Below are positions 1 to 8,474 of a stretch of DNA of 64,000 nt, piece after piece. The translations under genes were made by a program, and so were the position numbers. The notes under the pieces were generated by a model. The model did not search any database, was not told where the DNA came from, and saw only the letters and a program-made list of their open reading frames with translations. Position 1 is the stretch's first letter. Each line of letters begins with the position of its first letter. Source of the DNA: PGYT01 sp963675055 (GTDB lineage: Bacteria > Bacteroidota > Ignavibacteria > Ignavibacteriales > Melioribacteraceae); NCBI GenBank assembly GCA_963675055.2, contig CAXXJE010000002.1:62001-126000 (forward strand), read 5' to 3'.

Positions 1-66
1 GATAAAACTTTCAACCCCAACCGGCAATTAAAAGATGCATTAATTTTAGCACTACGTGATAGTTAG
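1..66 (+). CDS. 3' end of an unidentified gene (partial)
   Basis: The first 22 codons of the window are open in frame 1 and end in TAG at 64-66. The residues (for example NPNRQLKDAL) look protein-like, but too little remains to name a family. It is interpreted as the C-terminus of a gene that begins outside the window; chance openness over 22 codons is possible. Confidence 0.35.
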   Translation, partial: DKTFNPNRQLKDALILALRDS

Positions 67-468
67 TTCCCCGAGTACTAGACGCTTTCACAAACAGAAT
101 GATGTTTCTTCTAAATCAACACAATATATTAAGAGTAACAAAATAGGACTTGCGAGTCATATATAAACCCAACCAAATTGAAATGTTTGAGCCACTCTCA
201 AACATTCATCAGTACTCTTTGGTTGATCAGAATTTTAATACAAAGATAACAAACTAAATTAAGGACACAAAGATTTTTTTTGTGTTTCATTCATATGAAA
301 AAATAGCATACATGATCATTTATATTTTTAAATCAGAAGTATAAATTGGTTCAAAATCCTGCAATTTGGGATTATTATGGAATTTCAAAAAGTTTATCGG
401 ATAATAAAATCATTTATTATAACTTTACGAAACTTTAATATTTTCGCTAACATGAAGGAGAGAGAGTA
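67..468. other. Intergenic region upstream of the porin gene
   Basis: About 400 bases, AT-rich, with no convincing open frame. It presumably holds the promoter of the porin gene at 469, but I cannot point to a clear promoter pair. An inverted pair of AAACATT/AATGTTT-like words around 180-205 is the only structure noticed. Confidence 0.4.
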
Positions 469-1578
469 ATGATGGGAACTGCAAACAAGTATGTTCTTTT
501 ATTATTAATATTGATTTCGGCAACACCAAACCTGTTTGCGCAGGATGCTGATCCTATTTCGGAAAAATCGATCCTCGACGGACTTAGAATCAGCGGTGAA
601 TGGTTCGTTGGATATTATCGTTCGTTAAATAATGAAGAAACTAATGAGTTTGCGATAAAGAGAGGTTATTTAACAACAAGCAAGAAATTCAACAATCATC
701 TTTCTGCCAGGTTGACCCAGGATATTTCCGTTGATCATGAAGGTGATGGAATTGGAAGTATTGAACTGCGAATTAAATACGCATACGCAAAGTACACATT
801 CAGCGATTTCGGATTTCTATCAAAACCTTCGGTCGAGTTCGGGGTTGTACACAGGCCTTGGCTTAGTTTTGAACAGAAAATAAATGATTACCGGTCGCAG
901 GGTAAAATGTATTTTGAACGAATTGGTATTATCAGTTCTGCTGATTACGGTTTGTATGTCGAGTCATTAATAGGCGGTGAGATGCCGGAAGATTACAAAA
1001 AAGAAGTAAATAAAAGCTATGCAGGAAGATACGGTAGTTTTGGTATAGGAATATATAACGGCGGCGGATACAACAAACTGGAGTACAACAAATCCAAGAA
1101 TATTGAAGCACGTTTAACATGTCGTCCTCTGCCTGATGTTATACCCGGCTTACAGTTTACGTATATCGGCGCATTCGGGAAAGGGAATACCGTTGACGAA
1201 CCGGATTATAAAATCAATTCCGGGTTCCTCTCGTATGAAAATAAAAGAATTGTATTTACCGGCACCTACTATACCGGAATAGGAGCTCAGGATGGTGAAG
1301 CCATTGACACGGAAGGTAATTCCGTCGATCAAACCGGGTATTCGGCATTCGCTGAAATTAAATTCCCGGAAATTTCAATGAGTCTTATTGGAAGATATGA
1401 CTACTTCCAACAGGATTATACTCCGCTTGAAACAGAATACAAAGGTTATTTCTTCGGCACTGCATACCATTTTCTTAAGGGTTCTAAAATTCTTGTAACA
1501 TATGATTCAGTTGAAGAAATTCAGGGAACTTCGAATACTGAAGGTATTCTTGAAATGACTCTTGAACTCCGTTTCTAA
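469..1578 (+). CDS. Outer-membrane beta-barrel porin-like protein
   Basis: 369 residues with a signal peptide (hydrophobic VLLLLILISA, cleavage likely after NLFAQ near residue 25). The rest alternates polar and apolar residues in the pattern of beta strands and ends in LELRF, the terminal aromatic residue typical of barrels inserted by BAM. Features such as IKRGYLTTSKKF and the RLTQDI stretch resemble phosphate-selective porin O/P-type proteins, though this is family resemblance only. It would sit in the outer membrane and pass small solutes. A strong ribosome site (GGAGAGAGAG) precedes the start; ATG codons at 469 and 472 are both possible. The GH27 gene follows by 69 bases, so a shared transcript for sugar uptake and cleavage is plausible. 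Confidence 0.72.
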   Translation: MMGTANKYVLLLLILISATPNLFAQDADPISEKSILDGLRISGEWFVGYYRSLNNEETNEFAIKRGYLTTSKKFNNHLSARLTQDISVDHEGDGIGSIELRIKYAYAKYTFSDFGFLSKPSVEFGVVHRPWLSFEQKINDYRSQGKMYFERIGIISSADYGLYVESLIGGEMPEDYKKEVNKSYAGRYGSFGIGIYNGGGYNKLEYNKSKNIEARLTCRPLPDVIPGLQFTYIGAFGKGNTVDEPDYKINSGFLSYENKRIVFTGTYYTGIGAQDGEAIDTEGNSVDQTGYSAFAEIKFPEISMSLIGRYDYFQQDYTPLETEYKGYFFGTAYHFLKGSKILVTYDSVEEIQGTSNTEGILEMTLELRF

Positions 1579-1647
1579 TGTAGACACGTTGCTGAAGGAA
1601 TTTTTGAATAAATTGGGATTAATTATTTTAATCAGTGAGGTAAGCAA

Positions 1648-2853
1648 ATGAAGAAATTATCAGTACTAATTTTTCTGGTATTTACTGTTACAACCTTTGC
1701 TCAAAAGTTCGAAGGATTGGCTCTTACTCCCCCGATGGGGTGGAACAGCTGGAATAAGTTCGCCTGTAATGTCGATGAGAATCTTATACGGAATATTGCG
1801 GATGCAATGGCCGAAAACGGAATGAAGGAAGCAGGTTATGAGTATATTATTATTGATGACTGCTGGCATGGAGAAAGGGACAGCCTCGGATTTATTCAGC
1901 CTAATCCAGAACACTTTCCTTCAGGAATGAAAGCTCTCGCAGATTATATTCACTCCAAAGGATTGAAATTCGGCATTTATTCTGACGCCGGGTGGAGAAC
2001 TTGCGGCGGTCGCCCGGGCAGCCGCGGATATGAATATCAGGATGCGATGAAATATGCCGAATGGGGTGTAGATTATCTTAAATACGATTGGTGTAATACG
2101 GAAGGACTTAAAGCTGAAGGGGCATATTTAACAATGAGAAACGCTCTTTATGCCGCCGGAAGACCTATTGTATTTGCTTTGTGTGAATGGGGCGATAATC
2201 AGCCGTGGGAATGGGCCGAAGATATCGGTCATCTCTGGAGAACTACCGGTGATATAGCTGCTTGTTTCGACTGTGAGGTTGACCACGGCACCTGGAGCTC
2301 ATGGGGAGTTCTACAAATTATCGATATGCGTAAAGGAATTCGAAAGTATGCGGGTCCCGACCATTGGAATGATCCGGATATGATGGAAGTAGGAAACGGT
2401 ATGTCCGTCGGAGAAGACAGAGCTCATTTCTCAATGTGGTGTATGCTTGCCGCACCTCTAATAGCCGGCAATGATATTGCAAATATGTCCGAACAAACAA
2501 GGGAAATATTAACTGCAGAAGAAGTAATTGCGGTTGACCAGGATTCACTGGGTGTTCAAGGCTACAAATATTCCACGACCGACAGTGTGGATGTTTGGCT
2601 GAAACCTCTGGTCAATGACGAATGGGCCGTATGCTTTCTGAACCGGTCTACAAACGAAAAGGCTCTTACATATATCTGGAAAGATCATATTTTTAACGAT
2701 GATTTATCAATCCGGAGAATTGACTTCAATAAGACCAATTGCACAGTAAGGGATTTGTGGGCTAAAGACGATGTCGGGACAACCAATGAGAGCTTGAAAA
2801 TTGCAGTTCCGGGACACGATGTAAAGATGTACAGATTAACTCCACAGAAATAG
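1648..2853 (+). CDS. Secreted alpha-galactosidase, GH27 family
   Basis: 401 residues with a signal peptide ending at TFAQ (residue 19). The GH27 (beta/alpha)8 barrel signature is complete: TPPMGWNSWNKF at about 28-38, the IIDDCW strand at 68-73, the catalytic nucleophile D147 in YLKYDWC, and the acid/base D202 in RTTGDI, followed by HWNDPDMMEVGNG. A short C-terminal beta domain ends at KMYRLTPQK. The enzyme hydrolyses terminal alpha-galactosides (or alpha-N-acetylgalactosaminides; the two activities cannot be told apart here) in the periplasm or outside the cell. Length is normal for the family. GAGG precedes the ATG. The porin gene upstream may supply uptake. Confidence 0.93.
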   Translation: MKKLSVLIFLVFTVTTFAQKFEGLALTPPMGWNSWNKFACNVDENLIRNIADAMAENGMKEAGYEYIIIDDCWHGERDSLGFIQPNPEHFPSGMKALADYIHSKGLKFGIYSDAGWRTCGGRPGSRGYEYQDAMKYAEWGVDYLKYDWCNTEGLKAEGAYLTMRNALYAAGRPIVFALCEWGDNQPWEWAEDIGHLWRTTGDIAACFDCEVDHGTWSSWGVLQIIDMRKGIRKYAGPDHWNDPDMMEVGNGMSVGEDRAHFSMWCMLAAPLIAGNDIANMSEQTREILTAEEVIAVDQDSLGVQGYKYSTTDSVDVWLKPLVNDEWAVCFLNRSTNEKALTYIWKDHIFNDDLSIRRIDFNKTNCTVRDLWAKDDVGTTNESLKIAVPGHDVKMYRLTPQK

Positions 2854-2877
2854 ATATGCTTCTAATTAGATATTAAA

Positions 2878-2901
2878 AAAGCCCTGCGTTTACAGGGCTT
2901 T
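2878..2901. terminator. Bidirectional intrinsic terminator
   Basis: AAAGCCCTG and CAGGGCTTT form a perfect 9-bp stem around the loop CGTTTA, with an A-run before and a T-rich stretch after. It lies between the convergent GH27 and RRM genes and can serve both. Confidence 0.8.
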
Positions 2902-2939
2902 CTAATTATCAAACTGTAAAACACAAACTTCAATTGCAG

Positions 2940-3206
2940 TTATCTTCTCCTTCCCTTTCTGTTTCTCTCAGGACGGGCTTTATTAACTATAATTGCTTTT
3001 CCTTTAATTTTCTCGGTATTCAGTTTTTCAATTGCCGTCATAGCTTCGGTATTATTCAACATTTCAACAAAACCAAACCCTTTAGATTGCTGTGTAAAAA
3101 TATCCCTTACAACTTTTGCGGTTTTAACTTTGCCAAACTGTGCAAATGCGTTTTCGAGATCGGATTCATTCACTTCATGGGACAGGTTACCGATAAAAAT
3201 ATTCAT
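2940..3206 (-). CDS. RRM-domain RNA-binding protein
   Basis: 88 residues forming a single RNA recognition motif. RNP2 is IFIGNL (residues 3-8) and RNP1 is KGFGFVEM (42-49), with the flanking secondary-structure spacing of the glycine-rich RNA-binding family, then a basic tail RPERNRKGRRR. It binds single-stranded RNA in the cytoplasm; small bacterial RRM proteins of this kind are often linked to cold response. I chose the internal ATG at 3206 because GGGAG lies at the right distance before it and the domain begins there. A longer open frame to 3371 is probably untranslated leader, which is long, as in cold-regulated genes (inference). Confidence 0.88.
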   Translation of the reverse strand: MNIFIGNLSHEVNESDLENAFAQFGKVKTAKVVRDIFTQQSKGFGFVEMLNNTEAMTAIEKLNTEKIKGKAIIVNKARPERNRKGRRR

Positions 3207-3553
3207 ATAGAATCTCCCGGATTTATAATTTAAACATTCTTTACTATCTGCTGGATACAGTATGGTAAATACTATATAGATCGGCTTAAAATTGAAAAGA
3301 GAGGCAAGTTTGAAGTGTCCAGGGAACTTCCCTAAAAATTTTAAGCTATATTCCAAGGTATTGCTAATCATAACGACTTACAAGTTTTTTTAACCCGCCT
3401 GATTGTGCTGCCGGCACGATAACGGAAGAACTATTTTTTTACCCCGTATTTAGTGCAACAATTTCTTTCAGGCAGACGTCTATACATGTAACGATCAACA
3501 TTTACGGCCATCATAAATTTATTAACTATTTTATCCAACGGGGGGAGGATAAA

Positions 3554-4006
3554 ATGAAAAAACTAATAGTTGTGCTATCGCTGGCACTTGCTTCTATCCT
3601 AACCGCTCAGTCAGAGTACCAAACATCGCTATGTTCGTATGATTTAATCGAACAAAATTACCTGGAGGGTCTTAAAGCTGAAAACTGCGGATTAAGAACA
3701 AGTTGTGCCTATTTTCTCGGAGAAATGAAATCCGAAAAAGCAGTTATACCACTTATGGGACTTCTTAATAGCTGCCCAAAAGTCGAAGTTAAACTGGTCG
3801 CTGCATTATCGCTTATTAAAATCGGCGATGAACGAGGAATATTCCTCGTTAAAAGACAGGCGAAATTCAACAATATCGAAAGAGTTCGATTGTTGTGTGA
3901 GCGATTATACAATTCTTACATTATGCAGAAGTACTCGGATGTAGTTGAATATGCCCGTGAGGGTGATGAACAATTGCAGCTAACTTTATCATCTTTTGTG
4001 AAGTGA
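3554..4006 (+). CDS. Secreted HEAT-repeat-like protein
   Basis: 150 residues with a signal peptide (MKKLIVVLSLALASILTAQ). Residues about 45-95 read as paired helices of the HEAT type: RTSCAYFLGEMKSEKAVIPLMGLL, split by a turn, then KVEVKLVAALSLIKIGDERGIF. Such solenoids bind proteins rather than catalyse. The start is fixed by an unusually strong ribosome site, GGGGGGAGGAT. No partner gene is evident; the next gene is about 390 bases away. Function unknown. Confidence 0.6.
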   Translation: MKKLIVVLSLALASILTAQSEYQTSLCSYDLIEQNYLEGLKAENCGLRTSCAYFLGEMKSEKAVIPLMGLLNSCPKVEVKLVAALSLIKIGDERGIFLVKRQAKFNNIERVRLLCERLYNSYIMQKYSDVVEYAREGDEQLQLTLSSFVK

Positions 4007-4396
4007 ATTACCATTCAGACTAATTTTCAGGGACTTAAATCAGAGTTACATTTGAGCCTCCGGTATAGAATTGTGATCCATCCAAATCCAACGTGATATT
4101 CGATCAAATTAATTATTTTAATTTACTATTAATTAAAATTTTCTTATATAGGTATATGAAATAGAACATTATTCCTTTCCTCACTATTTCGTTATTCTGG
4201 CAAACATTTTATTAAGACCCTCTATTCAAGTGACCTCTGCTAATATTGAGGTTTCAATAAGTTTTTAAATCGAAGGAAATTATATCATTTTTTCTTTCTC
4301 TATTTCTTAAGTCTCTTGATATTCATTACTCGTCCTTTCCTACAATGATATTTTCTTTCGGCAAACTTAATTCAAAATCAAATTTCAGGAGGGATT
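4007..4396. other. AT-rich intergenic region
   Basis: About 390 bases without a gene. Around 4108-4145 there is an AT-only palindromic stretch built from AATTAATT/TTAATTAA words. No terminator with a clear GC stem and no RNA gene could be recognised. Confidence 0.4.
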
Positions 4397-4999
4397 ATGG
4401 GAGTCAAATCAGAACTAATCATTAAGACTGACAATACTCTGGAATATTACGAGGAGCCGGTAACAGAAAAGGAACTGGATTTCGGGGTAATATCAGGCTA
4501 TTGGAAATCCGATGGTCAGGGACACACATCCAAGGTTGAACCTTTCTTTTACCTGTCTCATGCAGCAACTGTTAATGTAACCGCCAGCACATACGGATCA
4601 ATATCCGTAAGTCTGAACCTGTACAATGTAACCGGCGGACACGCCGGACCATCTTTTCCACAAACTGGCGGATCTGCAAGTTTGGGTCCGGGACAATGGA
4701 GACTTTACTTCACAGGATCAATTTCAACAATGAAGAAAAGCGGAATTGAAGTAAGTGTAAAATCCAATGTCCTTAAAGTACCGGAGGAACCCGGTATAAT
4801 CGAGGACAAGATTGAAGAAGAACGGGGCACACAATTCAAAGCCAGGGCAACCGGAGGCAGCAGACCTCAGGCAGTAAGAATTGCTTACAGACGCGCTGAT
4901 AATCACGCCGGCGGCAAGCCATACAAAGTACTTGATGAACGGGTCTATGCAGAAGGTAGTCACTGGGTATGCATACTTACCTGTGAATTGATTAACTAA
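4397..4999 (+). CDS. Unrecognised protein with C-terminal Cys pair (gene A of a pair)
   Basis: 200 residues, not assigned to a family. There is no signal peptide or membrane segment. Residues about 45-125 look like a small beta-sandwich (GYWKSDGQGHTSK, then alternating Thr/Ser/Val strands and GPGQWRLYFTGS). An acidic linker (EEPGIIEDKIEEERG) leads to a basic segment, and the chain ends VCILTCELIN. The only two cysteines are in that last stretch. A textbook ribosome site (AGGAGGGA) precedes the ATG, so translation is likely strong. It is 31 bases upstream of a second small gene whose cysteines are also confined to the C-terminus; the two are probably one operon ending at the 5431 hairpin. Confidence 0.6.
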   Translation: MGVKSELIIKTDNTLEYYEEPVTEKELDFGVISGYWKSDGQGHTSKVEPFFYLSHAATVNVTASTYGSISVSLNLYNVTGGHAGPSFPQTGGSASLGPGQWRLYFTGSISTMKKSGIEVSVKSNVLKVPEEPGIIEDKIEEERGTQFKARATGGSRPQAVRIAYRRADNHAGGKPYKVLDERVYAEGSHWVCILTCELIN

Positions 5000-5030
5000 T
5001 AAAACAATCACTTATCAAACAGGAGTCACT

Positions 5031-5423
5031 ATGGAACAGAATCATAACATTGAAGAGATGAAGACCAAAATCACGGTGGGCGGAGGCGCACAATTCTGGG
5101 CGTACATTTCACCACAGCATGAAACTTCGAAAAACATAACTAAATGGTCTGTCACACTGGAACAGAAGGATAACAACTGGATCGGGAAAATCACATCGGA
5201 TAATCCTTATGAAATATTAAAAACTCCGAACCTGTCCGGTATTTTCAATGTCACTGTCATAGTATCCGGTCCGAAATTACCGGAAAAGAAAATAACGAAT
5301 CTGCCCGACAGTAAACCGGATGTCGGTTGTAATTCCAATTGTTCTGCTATGGTTGGAATTGTTTCGAACGAAGAGGGGACAGACGCTAACTACTGGACAG
5401 TATGGGATGCTTTCTGCAGCTAA
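5031..5423 (+). CDS. Unrecognised small protein with Cys-containing C-terminal tail (gene B of a pair)
   Basis: 130 residues, family unknown. There is no signal peptide. Residues about 12-90 resemble an Ig-like beta-sandwich (KITVGGGAQFWAYISP, IFNVTVIVSGP). After a KPDVG hinge the tail contains GCNSNCSAMVGI and ends in WTVWDAFCS; all three cysteines are in this tail of about 35 residues. Leader-like domain plus Cys/Ser/Thr tail recalls ribosomally made, modified peptides, but no modifying enzyme is nearby, so this is only a resemblance. CAGGAG lies 7 bases before the ATG. Likely co-transcribed with the preceding gene. Confidence 0.58.
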   Translation: MEQNHNIEEMKTKITVGGGAQFWAYISPQHETSKNITKWSVTLEQKDNNWIGKITSDNPYEILKTPNLSGIFNVTVIVSGPKLPEKKITNLPDSKPDVGCNSNCSAMVGIVSNEEGTDANYWTVWDAFCS

Positions 5424-5430
5424 TTAATGT

Positions 5431-5460
5431 AAAAAAAGAGCGGGTTAAAGCACCCGCTCT
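5431..5460. terminator. Intrinsic terminator between convergent genes
   Basis: AGAGCGGGT (5437-5445) pairs perfectly with ACCCGCTCT (5452-5460) around a 6-base loop. The A7 run on the left gives a U-run for the minus-strand lipoprotein gene, so it is strongest in that direction, and it also closes the plus-strand pair. Confidence 0.82.
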
Positions 5461-5465
5461 TGGTA

Positions 5466-6365
5466 TTAATTATTAATTCTAAAAGTGTTCTCCGGTTCAT
5501 GCCCGAAATAATCGACATACATTTCGACATACTTCCGATGAATACTATCAGGAACTTTGACACCGTTTACATACATAGAGTGACTGTTTAATTCAAGATC
5601 ATAGTCTTCTTCGTCATCATCAATATATCCGTCATCCACAAGTTCATCGTTCATATCATGAACAAAGTCTTTTAAATTCTCAAGCTCTTCTTTCAGATCC
5701 TCCATGCTCTCTTCAAATCCGCTCATGTCTATTTCAAAATCTTCCATACTCTCGGCAAATTCCGACATACCTTCAGCAAAACCATCCATATCGAAATTGA
5801 AATGAAAATCTGCATTCTCAAGTTTGCGTAAATTATGTTTTAACTCCCTCATACTTTCTCTGAAATTATCGGATTCCCATTCCCAGTCGTCATCCCAGTC
5901 AAAATCGAGGTCAATATTTATATCCAGGTTACTCAAGGCGTCGCCGAGTTTTTCCATACTTTCGGCAAATTCTTCACTGTCAAAATCCACATCAATATCC
6001 AAATCGAAATCATCGGAATCCACATAAACACGGCGATTTCTATGTCTCTTCTTCTTTAATTCGCTGATCTCATCTTTTAGATAATCCTCGTATTCAGATA
6101 TTTCCGAATCGGGAATACGATTTCCGTTTTTAATTACCTTAACGATTTCACCATCGTCAAGATAGACTTTCCAATAAATTTTCTCACCCCTATAGTGACC
6201 GCTGAAACTATATTTATGTCTCTTTCCGTTATCAAAATCGGCATTTTTATAATATTCATGATTACCTTTATAACAATTATCGCTGCCGGAACAGGAAACT
6301 GCTGATGCAGTGAATAAGATGAGCAGAATTGAGCCTATGTAGCTAAAGTAATTAAATGTTCTCAT
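5466..6365 (-). CDS. Asp/Glu-rich repeat lipoprotein
   Basis: 299 residues. The signal ends in a lipobox-like SAVSC (C25), suggesting lipid attachment. A short N-terminal domain (HKYSFSGHYRGEKIYWKVYL) is followed by a highly acidic central part with runs such as DDFDLDIDVDFDSEEF and DFDWDDDWEWESD. At least five copies of an F-x-E-S/G-M-x-x-L/F motif (FAESMEKL, FRESMREL, FAEGMSEF, FAESMEDF, FEESMEDL) are spaced like amphipathic helices. The C-terminus has VNGVKVPDSIHRKYVEMY, a type of segment often seen at the end of envelope proteins of this phylum. The acidic stretches could bind cations. Function unknown. CGGAGT precedes the ATG. Confidence 0.65.
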   Translation of the reverse strand: MRTFNYFSYIGSILLILFTASAVSCSGSDNCYKGNHEYYKNADFDNGKRHKYSFSGHYRGEKIYWKVYLDDGEIVKVIKNGNRIPDSEISEYEDYLKDEISELKKKRHRNRRVYVDSDDFDLDIDVDFDSEEFAESMEKLGDALSNLDINIDLDFDWDDDWEWESDNFRESMRELKHNLRKLENADFHFNFDMDGFAEGMSEFAESMEDFEIDMSGFEESMEDLKEELENLKDFVHDMNDELVDDGYIDDDEEDYDLELNSHSMYVNGVKVPDSIHRKYVEMYVDYFGHEPENTFRINN

Positions 6366-6504
6366 TTTGTACTCCGAATCATTTGTTGGATTTTACAGAT
6401 TTGACGATTGTTACTACGAAAAGTTTCGTATTGCACTGGCATTTACCGGAATTCCTGAGAATTTACTATTTTCATTCGTCTAATTGTGCAAATCGGCAAT
6501 AGGA

Positions 6505-7599
6505 ATGAAAACACTTACAAAAATCAAATTAACATTTATTGTATGCACGGGACTGGCAGTATTCTTTTTCGGGCAGCAGTACGTTTATTCAGTGAACGCA
6601 GATAGGGAATTTAAATTTCTCAGCGATCTCGTTTACCAACTGCTCTATTTTTATGTCTGGGGTATATTCTTTTTTATCATTACCTATCTTGCAGATAAAT
6701 ACAGGTTTGAAAAATCGCAGTTATTTAAAAGCGTATTAGTTCATACATCTTTCGGATTTATACTTGCCTTATCTCACAGGATATTAGTTTACCTGCCTTA
6801 TGTATATCTATTCTTCCCGGAAAAGACTTCCAAAATTTTTCTTGAAAGCGGAGTTACAAAAAAAACACTGATTGGAGCTTTCGATAGTTTTCTGGCTTAC
6901 TTTCTAATTCTGGGAACATACTATGGAATAGACTATTACAGGAAATTTAAGGAAAATATAATCAGGTCGGCTGAACTTGAACACCAGCTTTCCCAGCTTC
7001 AGTTGCGGGCACTGAAAATGCAATTGCAGCCTCACTTCCTGTTCAATACACTTCATGCAATCTCGGCACTGATGGAAGAGGATGTAAAAAGTGCCAGACG
7101 AATGCAGGCGAAACTTAGCGAATTGTTACGTCACACATTAGATAATGCAGGAAGCCAGGAAATTGAACTGGCTGAGGAACTGGAATTTGTGAAAGGATAT
7201 CTTGAAATAGAGCAAACACGATTTGGTGACAGGCTGGAAGTAAAATATGATATTGAAGAAAACACATTAATCGCAATGGTACCCAATTTAATTTTACAGC
7301 CTCTTGTTGAGAATGCCGTCAAACATGGGATATCTAATCGGGCAGAGGGTGGAACAGTAACAATTACAATATCGGTAAATAGAAACAGGCTGCAGTTTCA
7401 TATTTGCGATAACGGTTCCGGAAACGGACTGAAAAATATAAAAGAAGGCATTGGAATTCGAAATACCCGGTTACGCTTAGAGAGAATGTATCCGGGAGAT
7501 TTCAGCTTCCATCTGGCAGATAATAAAGATGAAGGTTTCTGCGTTTACATAGAAATACCTTACAAAGAAAAGGATTTGAATGATGACCAGACAAGTTAA
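6505..7599 (+). CDS. LytS/YehU-type sensor histidine kinase
   Basis: 364 residues from this start. The N-terminal 150 residues contain four hydrophobic membrane segments, then a short coiled coil and the His_kinase domain: phosphoacceptor H177 in QLQPHFLFNTLHAI, followed by an HATPase domain with the N-box LVENAVKHGI and the glycine box DNGSGNGL. Such kinases pass phosphate to LytTR regulators, and one overlaps its end by 20 bases. I prefer ATG at 6505; an in-frame TTG at 6484 would add seven residues, and neither has an ideal ribosome site. The signal sensed is unknown. Confidence 0.9.
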   Translation: MKTLTKIKLTFIVCTGLAVFFFGQQYVYSVNADREFKFLSDLVYQLLYFYVWGIFFFIITYLADKYRFEKSQLFKSVLVHTSFGFILALSHRILVYLPYVYLFFPEKTSKIFLESGVTKKTLIGAFDSFLAYFLILGTYYGIDYYRKFKENIIRSAELEHQLSQLQLRALKMQLQPHFLFNTLHAISALMEEDVKSARRMQAKLSELLRHTLDNAGSQEIELAEELEFVKGYLEIEQTRFGDRLEVKYDIEENTLIAMVPNLILQPLVENAVKHGISNRAEGGTVTITISVNRNRLQFHICDNGSGNGLKNIKEGIGIRNTRLRLERMYPGDFSFHLADNKDEGFCVYIEIPYKEKDLNDDQTS

Positions 7600-8356
7600 T
7601 ATCGCAGTTGTTGATGATGAAGAACTGGCACGAAAAAGAATTACTGACCTGTTAGCCGGCAAAAAGAATTATACAACTTTTACATGCAGAAACGGGTTTG
7701 AAGCTGTTGAGACAATCAACAGGAATGATATTGACATTCTGTTTCTGGACATCCAGATGCCCGAAGTAAACGGATTTGAAGTTATTGAAAACATATCCGC
7801 CGATAAGATGCCGGTTATTGTTTTCGTAACCGCTTATGATAAATTTGCACTGAAAGCGTTTGAAATCCACGCGATCGATTACCTGCTTAAACCATTCGAC
7901 GATGACAGGTTCTACTCATCTCTCAGTCACGCCCTCGACTCGATTGAAAATAACGAAAGTAAGTTGTTGAACGAAAAAGTTATCAACCTTTTGAATGAAA
8001 GGAATAACACAGACACCACTCAGTATGCTGAACGAGTATTAATTAAGTCCGGTGGAAAGATATATTTTATAAAATCCGATGACATAGATTTCATAAGTGC
8101 GGCCGGCAAGTACCTTGAAATCCATATCGACGAAGAGAAACATCTGATTCGAAAAACAATGCAGGAAATGGAGTCCAGACTGGATCCCGAGAAATTTCTT
8201 AGAATCCACAGATCAACAATAATTAATATCGACCGCGTAAAGGAAATTCAACACTGGTATAAGAACGAGTATATGTTCATTTTAGACAGCGGAGACAAAT
8301 TTACTTCCGGGAATACATATCGTAAAAATCTGGATAAAATTCTGAGTACTATTTAA
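7580..8356 (+). CDS. LytTR-family response regulator
   Basis: 258 residues. The receiver has acidic residues VDDEE (11-15), phosphoacceptor D57 in LFLDIQMPEVNG, T84 in the FVTAYD motif, and K104 in LLKPFDDD, so it is complete. The C-terminal LytTR DNA-binding domain (about 150-255) contains FLRIHRSTIINID. It overlaps the kinase gene by 20 bases, indicating translational coupling; ATG codons at 7580 and 7583 are both usable. Targets are not shown by the sequence; the secreted TPR gene and the permease array downstream on the same strand are candidates. Confidence 0.93.
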   Translation: MMTRQVNIAVVDDEELARKRITDLLAGKKNYTTFTCRNGFEAVETINRNDIDILFLDIQMPEVNGFEVIENISADKMPVIVFVTAYDKFALKAFEIHAIDYLLKPFDDDRFYSSLSHALDSIENNESKLLNEKVINLLNERNNTDTTQYAERVLIKSGGKIYFIKSDDIDFISAAGKYLEIHIDEEKHLIRKTMQEMESRLDPEKFLRIHRSTIINIDRVKEIQHWYKNEYMFILDSGDKFTSGNTYRKNLDKILSTI

Positions 8357-8474
8357 GTCACGAAACTAACACTTCGTGCCCAATAAATCCCGTTTCGTTC
8401 CATTTGTGAAACTCTTAGGAGTGATCCTCTGACTAAACCGGTATCCACAAGAAATCACTTGAACGGAGGACCAA

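Noticed and set aside
3207..3371. N-terminal extension of the RRM protein
   Set aside because: The extension has no domain, and a good ribosome site and ATG at 3206 mark the beginning of the RRM; it is treated as leader.
4397..5423. Proposal that the Cys-tailed pair is a RiPP precursor locus
   Set aside because: No cyclase, dehydratase, radical-SAM or transporter gene is next to it; the resemblance lies only in the tail composition.
8357..8385. Weak hairpin CACGAA/TTCGTG after the LytTR gene
   Set aside because: Only six pairs and no T-run; not supported as a terminator.
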